This document shows, piece after piece, positions 1 through 6,258 of a DNA stretch of 8,071 nt. The stretch's first letter is position 1, and every line of letters begins with the position of its first letter. Where the stretch lies: NCBI GenBank assembly GCA_040880365.1, contig JBBDIO010000039.1, forward strand, positions 1 through 8,071, read 5' to 3'. This DNA is from JBBDIO01 sp040880365 (GTDB lineage Bacteria > Chloroflexota > Anaerolineae > Caldilineales > Caldilineaceae). The notes below the pieces were generated by a model that saw only the letters and a program-made list of their open reading frames with translations, was not told the origin of the DNA and did not search any database. Made by a program: the position numbers and the translations under genes.

Positions 1-41
1 CCGCCGCCGATCACCAGAATGTCGGTTTCCAGAGTTTGCAT
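1..41 (-). CDS. N-terminus of an FAD/NAD-binding oxidoreductase, probably glycerol-3-phosphate dehydrogenase (partial)
   Basis: Only the first 14 codons are in the window, reading MQTLETDILVIGGG from an ATG at 41 down to the left edge. A short polar lead, a hydrophobic beta strand (DILVI) and then GGG is the opening of a Rossmann dinucleotide-binding fold, as at the N-terminus of GlpA/GlpD-type FAD-dependent glycerol-3-phosphate dehydrogenases, where the motif continues GxGxxG. The start lies 8 bases after the Enzyme I stop codon, so it is almost certainly in the same transcript. Position after glpK and a Dha kinase makes G3P dehydrogenase (G3P to DHAP, membrane-associated, electrons to quinone) the best guess. 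The visible residues alone would fit many FAD or NAD enzymes. No strong Shine-Dalgarno is visible, so translation may be coupled to the gene before it. Confidence 0.6.
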   Translation of the reverse strand, partial: MQTLETDILVIGG

Positions 42-49
42 GAGGCGTC

Positions 50-1795
50 TCACACTTGAAAGTTTTCCAGCAGAGTCCGTACCTCGCCCGCGGTCGCACA
101 AGCCAGCGCGGCCTGGGCCAGGTGGCGACACGCGGCCAGCGTCTGGCGGCGCACCGTCGCCTTGATGAGGGCAATATCGGGCAAAGGCGCGCTCAGTGCG
201 GTAACGCCCAACCCCAACAAGAGGGGCGTGACCAGTGGGTCGCCGGCAATTTCGCCGCAGACCGCGACCGGCTTGTTGTGGCGCTGCCCGGCCTGGCATG
301 TGTGCTGAATCAGGCGGAGCACGGCGGGGTGCAGGGGGTCTGCCAGGCGCGCCACTGCGCTGTTGGTGCGGTCACTCGCCAGCGTATATTGGGCCAGATC
401 GTTGGTGCCGATACTCAGAAAATCGACGCGCTCGGCAATGGCTTCGGCAATCAGCGCGGCCGAGGGCACTTCGATCATCGCGCCCACGGGCAGCCGGGGC
501 AGGGCGCAGTTGGCTTCTTCCAGGAGCGCGTGGATGGCTTCGATTTCGTCCACTGTGCTGATCATGGGCAGCAAAAAACGGAAATCCGTGCCGATGTCCG
601 TGGATGTGTCTATAGGTGTGTCTGTGGGCCTGTTGGTGGGCATTTCGGGGGGGAGGGATGCCAGTTGCAGCGCGTGATATTGATTGCGCAGCAGGTCGGG
701 CTTTTCCAATAGCAGGCGGATCCCGCGCAGGCCCAGAAAGGGGTTGGCCTCGACTTCATGGTCGATGTAGCGCACGGGTTTATCACCCCCGGCGTCCAGG
801 GCGCGTACGACAAATGGCCCCGGCATTTGCTGTGCAAATTCGCGGTAGACCGCGGCTTGTTCTTCTACAGTGGGCGGGTGGGCGCGTTCCAGAAAAAGAT
901 ACTCGGTGCGCAAAAGCCCGATCCCATCTGCACCGTGGGCGCGCGCCTGTTCCACATCGGCGGGGCGGTTGGCGTTGGCGAAAATGGGCACTGGTACACC
1001 ATCGCCGGTTATCGCGGGCGTGTGGGCATCGCGGCGGGCCGAAATCTGGGCCGCGTGCAAGCCTTCGTTGCGCCGGGCATACTCTGCTACGTCGGCGGCG
1101 GACGGCTCAATCAACAGCAGGCCGTTGATCCCGTCTACCACCGCGGATGTGCCAGGCGGCAATTGCAGAATACGCGCGCCTAGCGTGCAGACCATAGGAA
1201 TGCCCAGGCTATGGGCCAGAATCGCCGAATGTGCAGTGGGCGTGCTATAGGCCAGGCCGATGCCCTGGATGCGTTCCTGCGCGAGTAGCGTCAGCTCCGA
1301 CGGGGTGAGGTCATAGGCCAGCAGAATCGTCTGGGGCGCGAGATGGCTGAGCTGCGACCAGCCCACTGCCGGACTCAAATGCGACATGAGCCGTCGCCCC
1401 AAATCCTGAATATCGACAGCACGGCCGGCAAAGTATTCATCTTCAAACGAACGGAACAGGGCCGTCAGTTCGTGGATGATCTTGTGCGTGGCGGTCAGGG
1501 CCGATTCGCCTTCTTCATAAATGAAACGCTGGACGCCATCGACCAGTGTGCGATCCTGGAGGATCACCCGATGTGCGGCAAACAGTTCGGCGACCAGTGT
1601 ATTCTCGTTTTGGGCCTGGTGTTCCAGCTCTGCATCCAGGCGCGCCGCGGCGACCGTGAATGCCTGCCACTCTTCGGGGGGCGATTTGACGGCAACGCCG
1701 GTGGTGGCGGGCGAAGGCAGGGCCGGGCGATAGACGGCGATGGCACCGATTCCGATGCCAGGCGCGGCGGGCAGACCCAACAGGCGCGTGGTCAT
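50..1795 (-). CDS. ptsI: Phosphoenolpyruvate-protein phosphotransferase (PTS Enzyme I), full length, Dha-operon copy
   Basis: 581 residues, against about 575 for E. coli Enzyme I. It takes phosphate from PEP onto a histidine and passes it to HPr in the cytoplasm. The N-terminal HPr-binding and phosphohistidine region carries DLTPSELTLL (162-171) and the active-site segment TPTAHSAILAHSLGIP with His189. The PEP-binding TIM barrel carries GADGIGLLRTEYLFLER (288-304), RALDAGGDKP (331-340), GAMIEVPSA (438-446), FLSIGTNDLAQYTLASDR (459-476) and CGEIAGDP with catalytic Cys513. All PEP-site motifs look intact, unlike the truncated EI domain of E. coli DhaM. The active-site flank is unusual: TAHSAILAH where most EIs have TSHxAI(M/L)AR. 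Residues about 382-405 form a repeat-like Thr/Asp/Pro insertion. The ATG at 1795 is followed by the usual LxGLPAAPGI start. It sits 60 bases after the HPr gene and 8 bases before the probable G3P dehydrogenase. Confidence 0.95.
   Translation of the reverse strand: MTTRLLGLPAAPGIGIGAIAVYRPALPSPATTGVAVKSPPEEWQAFTVAAARLDAELEHQAQNENTLVAELFAAHRVILQDRTLVDGVQRFIYEEGESALTATHKIIHELTALFRSFEDEYFAGRAVDIQDLGRRLMSHLSPAVGWSQLSHLAPQTILLAYDLTPSELTLLAQERIQGIGLAYSTPTAHSAILAHSLGIPMVCTLGARILQLPPGTSAVVDGINGLLLIEPSAADVAEYARRNEGLHAAQISARRDAHTPAITGDGVPVPIFANANRPADVEQARAHGADGIGLLRTEYLFLERAHPPTVEEQAAVYREFAQQMPGPFVVRALDAGGDKPVRYIDHEVEANPFLGLRGIRLLLEKPDLLRNQYHALQLASLPPEMPTNRPTDTPIDTSTDIGTDFRFLLPMISTVDEIEAIHALLEEANCALPRLPVGAMIEVPSAALIAEAIAERVDFLSIGTNDLAQYTLASDRTNSAVARLADPLHPAVLRLIQHTCQAGQRHNKPVAVCGEIAGDPLVTPLLLGLGVTALSAPLPDIALIKATVRRQTLAACRHLAQAALACATAGEVRTLLENFQV
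584..643. repeat. Five imperfect 12-bp tandem units inside the EI gene
   Basis: Five consecutive 12-mers on the plus strand: ATCCGTGCCGAT, GTCCGTGGATGT, GTCTATAGGTGT, GTCTGTGGGCCT and GTTGGTGGGCAT. They encode, on the minus strand, a run of four-residue units (PTNR, PTDT, PIDT, STDI, GTDF) at EI residues 386-405. Ordinary EIs have a short connection here before the (R/F)xxxPMI strand. The unit length is a multiple of three, so the frame is kept. Confidence 0.75.
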
Positions 1796-1818
1796 GGCCC
1801 GCGCCCCGCTTGCCCGCG

Positions 1819-1863
1819 CCCAGCATCCGGGGGCACAGCATAAGCACGCACAGCATCAAAGCG
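1819..1863. repeat. Three imperfect 15-bp tandem units spanning the HPr stop codon
   Basis: On the plus strand: CCCAGCATCCGGGGG (1819-1833), CACAGCATAAGCACG (1834-1848) and CACAGCATCAAAGCG (1849-1863). The core CAGCAT is kept in all three. The TGA stop of the HPr gene (1856-1858 on the minus strand) lies in the third unit, and the other two fill much of the 60-base gap to EI. This looks like a decayed short duplication of a gene end. Confidence 0.65.
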
Positions 1864-2161
1864 CAGAGGTCGCATCTGCGGTCTCCAATAGCGCGCACAT
1901 GGCATCCAGCGCGGCTTGGGCATCGGGGCCTGCCGCGGAGATCTGCACAATGTGGCCCTGGCGCGCCTGCAATTGCATCAACTGCAAGATGCTTTTGGCA
2001 TCGACAACGGGTGATTGCCGGGTGATATTCTGGGCGGCGATCTGCGCGGTAAACTGGTTGGCGACATGGACCAGGTCTTTGCCCACGCGCAAATGCAAAC
2101 CTTGTGGATGGTTAACGGTGACATTGACGCAGAGCGTCTGGCTCATTGGCTCGATACGCAA
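1856..2161 (-). CDS. HPr-like phosphocarrier protein of the Dha phosphorelay
   Basis: 101 residues from a TTG start, or 96 from the internal ATG at 2146. HPr carries phosphate from Enzyme I to DhaM. The active-site turn is NHPQGLHLRVGKDLV with His23 and Arg25 kept (His15 and Arg17 of standard HPr), but the usual GLHARPA is GLHLRVG, so the Pro is Val. The helix-2 motif is VVDAKSILQLM with Ser57 at the place of regulatory Ser46, after a loop about three residues longer than normal. The TTG start is chosen because AGGAAGGGAGTT stands directly before it (AGGA, 8-base spacing). That sequence is about 17 bases from the ATG, though HPr length favours neither start strongly. It lies 126 bases after dhaM and 60 before EI. 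It matches the central HPr domain of fused DhaM. Its role as a general PTS HPr, if the genome has other PTS systems, cannot be judged here. Confidence 0.9.
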   Translation of the reverse strand: MRIEPMSQTLCVNVTVNHPQGLHLRVGKDLVHVANQFTAQIAAQNITRQSPVVDAKSILQLMQLQARQGHIVQISAAGPDAQAALDAMCALLETADATSAL

Positions 2162-2216
2162 AACTCCCTTCCTGTGCCCACCTGTGGCTACACATACTGG
2201 ACTGAGCGCAAGTCAT

Positions 2217-2222
2217 ATTGTA
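2217..2222 (-). promoter_or_regulatory. Possible weak internal promoter (-10-like hexamer) ahead of HPr-EI
   Basis: The 126-base gap between dhaM and the HPr gene contains a clearly AT-rich island (about 2215-2270). It holds a minus-strand TACAAT hexamer, one mismatch from the sigma-70 -10 consensus. No convincing -35 stands at 16-18 bases. If real, it could give HPr and EI expression independent of the Dha genes. This is inference from base composition and one hexamer. Confidence 0.25.
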
Positions 2223-2287
2223 AAACCGTATTGCAAAATTTAGAGATGCGCAGATTGAATTTTGTTGTCTTCGGATGCCGGCGGTTA

Positions 2288-2713
2288 TTAAGGCCCGCAC
2301 GCGCGGTTGATTTTGATGAGATGGGCCGCGGCCTCGGCGGCTCGATTCACATCTGCCAAGGCGTGTCCCAGCCCGGCTTCTACCGCGGCAATGATCCCGC
2401 CTTCGACCAGCGGCGCATTGCTAATCCAACAAGTTTCGGCCATATGCGGCGGCACCAATTCCAGCGCGGTCTCGGCGCTGAGGATCGAACTGCCCAAATC
2501 TGCCAGAATCAACACCCCGGCGGGCGTCCAGACCGTTTCCAGCGCGGCGGCAATCGCCGCGGCATCGCAGCCCAGCACATAGCCATCGCCTTCGGGCAGG
2601 CCACCCACCGCCAGAATGCTGAGTTCGGGCGGGGCCATCTGCGCCGCCAGTTGGCGCACGCCCTGGGCCACTTGGTAGCTGTGCGAAACAAGCAGCAATG
2701 CAATCATGGGCAT
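2288..2713 (-). CDS. dhaM: DhaM, stand-alone EIIA(Man)-like phosphotransferase subunit of PTS-dependent Dha kinase
   Basis: 141 residues, the size of the EIIA domain alone; E. coli DhaM fuses EIIA, HPr and a truncated EI. DhaM accepts phosphate from HPr on a histidine and rephosphorylates the ADP held by DhaL. The protein opens MIALLLVSHSYQVAQGV, with His11 in VSHS as the phosphorylated residue. If translation begins at the second ATG (2707), this becomes His9, the E. coli position. Further family motifs are GGLPEGDGYVLG (37-48), DLGSSILSAE (72-81) and NAPLVEGGIIAAV (99-111). The Thr-Ser of the usual LGTS motif is Cys-Asp here. GGGGA precedes the two ATGs by 4 and 10 bases, so the start remains open. 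Encoded 90 bases after glpK. Confidence 0.93.
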   Translation of the reverse strand: MPMIALLLVSHSYQVAQGVRQLAAQMAPPELSILAVGGLPEGDGYVLGCDAAAIAAALETVWTPAGVLILADLGSSILSAETALELVPPHMAETCWISNAPLVEGGIIAAVEAGLGHALADVNRAAEAAAHLIKINRACGP

Positions 2714-2770
2714 GTTTTCCCCGAATTGTGGCGGGGGTGGCGCGCGTGCGATGGCTGTCGCACCGGGCCA

Positions 2771-2816
2771 GGTCCCAACATGCGGCCAGGCCCAATCATG
2801 TGGCTAGGCCCAATCA
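2771..2816. repeat. Imperfect 18-bp tandem units spanning the glpK stop codon
   Basis: On the plus strand GGTCCCAACATGCGGCCA (2771-2788) is followed directly by GGCCCAATCATGTGGCTA (2789-2806), which agrees at 14 of 18 positions. GGCCCAATCA (2807-2816) begins a third, partial unit inside the glpK coding end. The glpK TAG (2804-2806 on the minus strand) is the end of the second unit. The pattern fits slippage or duplication at the 3' end of glpK, decayed since. Confidence 0.65.
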
Positions 2817-4324
2817 AAGGTACGTTGCACCGCTTTCTTCCAACCGGCAAAGCCCGCGGCGCGCGCGTCTTCGTCGCTGTGAGGTTGCCATGCCTGGTCT
2901 TGCTGCCAGTTGGCGCGCAGACTTTCCAGATCGGGCCAGAAGCCGACGGCCAGACCGGCGGCATAGGCCGCGCCCAGGCTGGTGGTCTCGGCGACTTTGG
3001 GGCGAATCACACTTGCGCCCAGAATATCGGCCTGGCGTTGCATGAGAAAGTTGTTCACGGTTGCGCCGCCATCCACCTTGAGGGCACGCAGGCTGATACC
3101 GCTGTCGGCTTCCATGGCTTCGAGTACCTCGCGGGTTTGATAGCAGATGGATTCCAGCGCGGCGCGCACAATATGCGCCCGATTTACATAGCGAGTCAGG
3201 CCCACAATTACGCCGCGCGCATCGCTGCGCCAATAGGGCGCAAAGAGGCCGCTGAAGGCCGGCACCAGATAGCAGCCCCCGGTATCGTCGACGCTTTGGG
3301 CTATGGCCTCGGTTTCGGTCGCATCGCGGATGAGCTGCAAGTTGTCGCGCAGCCACTGGATGGTCGCGCCCGCCATCGCGATGGACCCTTCCAGCGCATA
3401 GACCGGCGGTTGATCGCCCATCTGATAGGCGACTGTGGTCAACAGACCATTCTGGCTGTTGACAATTTCCGTGCCGGTGTTGAGCAGCATAAAACAGCCC
3501 GTGCCATAGGTGTTTTTGGCTTCGCCGGGGTGGAAACAGGTCTGCCCGACGGTCGCGGCCTGCTGGTCGCCCAGCGCGCCGCAGACGGGCAATTTGCTGC
3601 GAAATGGGCCGGTGGGCACCGTATGCCCATAGCCCGCAGGATCGCTGCTGGGGCGGATTTCGGGCAATAGTGCGCGCGGAATGCCAAAAAGTTCCAGCAA
3701 GTCGGGGTCCCATTCCAGCGTTTCCAGATTCATGAGCATGGTACGGCTGGCGTTGGTCACATCGGTCACATGGCTGCCGCCCGTGAGATTCCAGATGAGC
3801 CAGCTATCGACGGTGCCAAAGCAGAGTTCGCCGCGTTGGGCCGCGGCTTCCAATTCGGGCTGGTGGTCAAAAAGCCAGCGCAGCTTGGTGGCCGAAAAAT
3901 AGGTGGCAATGGGCAGCCCCGTCTTGCGACGGATCAGATCGGCGTGACCGGCTTCTTCCAGCGCGCGGCAAATGTCTGTCGTGCGCGTATCCTGCCACAC
4001 AATAGCATTGTGAACGGGTTTGCCGGTCGCCCTTTCCCATACCACTACGGTTTCGCGCTGATTGGTGACACCGATTGCGGCCAGTTCGTTGGACTGAACT
4101 TCGGCCTTGGCAAGCGTAGCGCCGATGACCTGGCGCGTGCGCTCCCAGATTTCCTGGGCATCGTGCTCGACCCAGCCGCTCTGGGGGAAAATCTGGGCGT
4201 GCTCGCGCTGATCCGCCGCCACGATTTCGCCGCGGGCATCGAACAGAATGAAGCGAGTACTCGTGGTCCCGGAATCAATCGCACCGATGTATTGGGTGTA
4301 TTGGGCCATGTGATCGTGGGCCAT
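2804..4324 (-). CDS. glpK: Glycerol kinase
   Basis: 506 residues, the usual size for GlpK (about 500). It phosphorylates glycerol to sn-glycerol-3-phosphate with ATP in the cytoplasm. FGGY-family motifs: IDSGTTSTRFILFD (16-29, phosphate loop; Ser18 where Gln is usual), PQSGWVEHD (47-55), GVTNQRET (85-92), GALGDQQAATVGQ (249-261, catalytic Asp253), KNTYGTGCFML (270-280), LVPAFSGLFAPYW (353-365), KVDGGATVNNFLMQRQADI (416-434) and ETTSLGAAYAAGLAVGFW (446-463). The histidine that Firmicute HPr phosphorylates (His232 of Enterococcus GlpK) aligns with Gly here, so PTS activation of that type is unlikely despite the HPr/EI neighbours. The start is uncertain: the ATG at 4324 lies in a hairpin and 21 bases from the only good Shine-Dalgarno (GGGGGAG); Met6 (4309) is the next candidate. 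It sits between dhaL and dhaM, which is unusual for PTS Dha operons. Confidence 0.97.
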   Translation of the reverse strand: MAHDHMAQYTQYIGAIDSGTTSTRFILFDARGEIVAADQREHAQIFPQSGWVEHDAQEIWERTRQVIGATLAKAEVQSNELAAIGVTNQRETVVVWERATGKPVHNAIVWQDTRTTDICRALEEAGHADLIRRKTGLPIATYFSATKLRWLFDHQPELEAAAQRGELCFGTVDSWLIWNLTGGSHVTDVTNASRTMLMNLETLEWDPDLLELFGIPRALLPEIRPSSDPAGYGHTVPTGPFRSKLPVCGALGDQQAATVGQTCFHPGEAKNTYGTGCFMLLNTGTEIVNSQNGLLTTVAYQMGDQPPVYALEGSIAMAGATIQWLRDNLQLIRDATETEAIAQSVDDTGGCYLVPAFSGLFAPYWRSDARGVIVGLTRYVNRAHIVRAALESICYQTREVLEAMEADSGISLRALKVDGGATVNNFLMQRQADILGASVIRPKVAETTSLGAAYAAGLAVGFWPDLESLRANWQQDQAWQPHSDEDARAAGFAGWKKAVQRTFDWA

Positions 4325-4343
4325 AGCGTCGAGGGCTATGGCC
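4319..4343. promoter_or_regulatory. Perfect 9-bp inverted repeat (hairpin) covering the glpK start codon
   Basis: GGCCATAGC (4319-4327) and GCTATGGCC (4335-4343) are exact reverse complements with a 7-base loop. In the glpK mRNA the annotated AUG sits inside the 3' arm of the stem (GCUAUGGCC). The best Shine-Dalgarno, GGGGGAG, is directly upstream of the 5' arm (4346-4352). Folding would hide the AUG, so this could be a translational switch. It could equally mean that the true start is elsewhere or be a protein-binding palindrome. Confidence 0.55.
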
Positions 4344-4380
4344 GTCTCCCCCTGTAGTAAGCCTGGTTAGTACGTCGGGT

Positions 4381-4402
4381 GGCGTCTTATGGCGGCGTCT
4401 TA
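4381..4402. repeat. 9-bp direct repeat including the dhaL stop codon
   Basis: GGCGTCTTA occurs at 4381-4389 and again at 4394-4402, a 13-bp period. The second copy contains the dhaL stop (TAA on the minus strand at 4400-4402), so the mRNA reads TAAGACGCC twice in a row. It is another short duplication at a gene end of this operon. Confidence 0.6.
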
Positions 4403-5251
4403 GCGACCCAGATCGCGCAGAATGGGTTTCACCGCGGCGCTGACGGCGGCGGCGGCCGCGCCCGTCGTCGCCCGGACCTGTGCACTCTCACCATCGTTGA
4501 TTGGCTGTGTGGGAGTCGCGAATTTTGTATAGTCGCTGCTCAGACACGTCGCCGCGGCTCGGACCAGCAGAAACGCGCTGGCTGCTCCCGGATCCGGGTG
4601 TCCAATCGACCGCGGGCCAAGATAGCTGGCGCGCCCCTTGTGCGCTTGCATGGCAACCGTCGATTCCATGCCTGCTTCGGCGGCAGAAACGGCCTGGGCC
4701 AGGGCCGCATCCAGCGAAAGACCCTGGGCACAGGCTTTTTCCAGTGCGTCAATCGCAGGCGCCAGCGTGTCGATCATGGTCTTTTCGCCGGGTTGGGCTT
4801 TGCCCCGTTGCTGCACGCCGTCCAGACCGCTGCGCAACATGATGGCCAGTTGATTCAGATCGGCCGTGTGGACCGCACCGACGCTTTTTGCCGCCCACAG
4901 GAAAAACGCCCCATAGAGCGGCCCCGCGGCCCCTCCCACGCTGCTAATCAGGGTCATGGCGGCGTGGCGTAGCAGCGTGCCAATATCGGCGATCTGCTCG
5001 GCCTCGCCCGCGCCCTCTGCTGGTGAGGGGGCACTCTCCGCGCCTCGGTCGTTTACGGGATTAGTGGCGGGGGGTGCCAGGGCTTCCATGCGCCGGTGGA
5101 CGCGGGTCATGCCGCGTTGCATGTTGATGCCGTGGTCGGCATCGCCGATGGCGGCGTCCAGCTCGGTCAGCCGGGTTTCCGCTTCGGCAATCAACTGTGC
5201 ATAGAGAATAAGCCAACGTCGGAATTGTTCCAACGTGATTTCGTGATTCAT
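4400..5251 (-). CDS. dhaL: DhaL, ADP-binding subunit of PTS-dependent dihydroxyacetone kinase
   Basis: 283 residues from the ATG at 5251 (MNHEITLEQF). DhaL holds ADP/ATP as a bound cofactor, is rephosphorylated by DhaM and transfers phosphate to Dha on DhaK. The Mg-nucleotide motif LDAAIGDADHGINMQRG (31-47) has the three family Asp residues (32, 37, 39). SSVGGAAGPLYGAFF (103-117), GEKTMIDTL (155-163) and ASYLGPRSIGHPDPGA (208-223) are typical of DhaL. It is longer than the usual 210 or so: residues about 62-86 are a Pro/Ala/Glu-rich insertion, and about 55 residues follow the normal C-terminus, ending in an Ala-rich stretch that may be helical. The start is set by AAGGA (5261-5265) 9 bases upstream and by family alignment; upstream in-frame codons overlap dhaK. 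The gap to dhaK is 20 bases, to glpK 75. Confidence 0.95.
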   Translation of the reverse strand: MNHEITLEQFRRWLILYAQLIAEAETRLTELDAAIGDADHGINMQRGMTRVHRRMEALAPPATNPVNDRGAESAPSPAEGAGEAEQIADIGTLLRHAAMTLISSVGGAAGPLYGAFFLWAAKSVGAVHTADLNQLAIMLRSGLDGVQQRGKAQPGEKTMIDTLAPAIDALEKACAQGLSLDAALAQAVSAAEAGMESTVAMQAHKGRASYLGPRSIGHPDPGAASAFLLVRAAATCLSSDYTKFATPTQPINDGESAQVRATTGAAAAAVSAAVKPILRDLGR

Positions 5252-5271
5252 TGCAATGATTCCTTCACGCG

Positions 5272-6258
5272 CTACCATTTCAGGGCCGGTGTGTGGACAG
5301 GCGCATCCCATAAACTCAACAGGGTATCATCCAGCGCCAACAGCGAAATAATGCAGCCCGCCATATCCAGACTGGTGACATAATTGCCCACTAACCGCCG
5401 CACGACATGGATTTGGCGCGCGGCCAAAAACTGGTGCAGATAACGATAGACGATATATAGTTCTTGTATGGGCGTGCCGCCCAGCCCGCTGACCATTGCC
5501 ACCACCTGGCTGCCGGGCCGCAACGAAAGCTCGGCCACAATCGGCTCGACCAGCATCGTGGTGATGTCGTCGGCCTGGGTCAACGGCGCACGGGTGCGCC
5601 CCGGTTCGCCGTGAATGCCGACACCGATTTCGATAAAGTCGCGCGGCAGTTGAAAAGTAGGGCGTCCGACGCTGGGCAGCGTGCAACTGCTGAGCGCCAC
5701 GCCCATGCTGCGCGTGCCTGTGGCGGCGCGGCGGGCAATGCGTTGCACCTGTTCAAAATCCTGCCCGGCTTCGGCGGCGGCGCCCGCGACTTTTTCCACA
5801 AAGACCGCCGCGCCCATCCCGCGCCGATTATTTACATCGTCCAGCGCCACGTCATCGTGGATCAACACCGAGGCGACATCGTAGCCCGTTTCTGCCGCCA
5901 GTTCCATTGCGATTTCGGTGTTGAGCACGCCCCCCATAAAGTTTTTGACCACAAACAGCGCGCCCGCATCTCCATAGACTTTGCGCAGCGCGGCCAGATA
6001 CTGGTCGGGCGTGGGGCTGGTGAAAATAGCGCCCGGACACGCGGCATCCAACATGCCGCGCCCCACATAGCCCACATTGAGCGGTTCGTGCCCGCTGCCG
6101 CTGCCGCTGATGATCGTGACTTTGCCGGCAACGGGCGCGTCGGCACGTGTGACCACATGGGGATGATAGTGCACGCGCAGAAGATCGGGATAGGCCAATT
6201 GCATGCCTTCCAGACTTTCCGTGGCAGCTTCCGCCGGATTGTTAATCAGTTTTTGCAT
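5272..6258 (-). CDS. dhaK: DhaK, dihydroxyacetone-binding subunit of PTS-dependent Dha kinase (active-site Asp replaced by Gly)
   Basis: 328 residues, near the 356 of E. coli DhaK. DhaK binds Dha covalently as a hemiaminal on a histidine and presents it to DhaL-ATP, producing DHAP. Family motifs: MQKLINNP start, VTRADAPVAGKVTIISGSGSGHEPL (His57, the position of E. coli His56), MLDAACPGAIFTSPTPDQ (69-86), GVGIHGEPG (212-220; His216 is the Dha-binding residue), and the C-terminal WDAPVHTPALKW. The loop that normally reads KNYTGDxxNF reads KNFMGGVLNT (105-114), so the Asp equivalent to E. coli Asp109 is Gly110 (codon GGC). This raises doubt about normal kinase activity. As a one-domain protein beside dhaL and dhaM it is the PTS type, not the fused ATP type. 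A weak GAGCAGG precedes the ATG. It is probably the first gene of the operon. Confidence 0.95.
   Translation of the reverse strand: MQKLINNPAEAATESLEGMQLAYPDLLRVHYHPHVVTRADAPVAGKVTIISGSGSGHEPLNVGYVGRGMLDAACPGAIFTSPTPDQYLAALRKVYGDAGALFVVKNFMGGVLNTEIAMELAAETGYDVASVLIHDDVALDDVNNRRGMGAAVFVEKVAGAAAEAGQDFEQVQRIARRAATGTRSMGVALSSCTLPSVGRPTFQLPRDFIEIGVGIHGEPGRTRAPLTQADDITTMLVEPIVAELSLRPGSQVVAMVSGLGGTPIQELYIVYRYLHQFLAARQIHVVRRLVGNYVTSLDMAGCIISLLALDDTLLSLWDAPVHTPALKW

Noticed and set aside
2015..3670. 551-codon open frame on the plus strand
   Set aside because: It runs antisense to glpK, dhaM and part of the HPr gene, all of which have clear family motifs. Its translation is rich in Arg, Gly and His without recognisable domains, as expected from the complement of GC-rich coding DNA.
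5252..5311. Upstream in-frame extension of dhaL overlapping dhaK
   Set aside because: The ATG at 5251 has AAGGA at 9 bases and starts the conserved DhaL helix; the extension would overlap the dhaK C-terminus.
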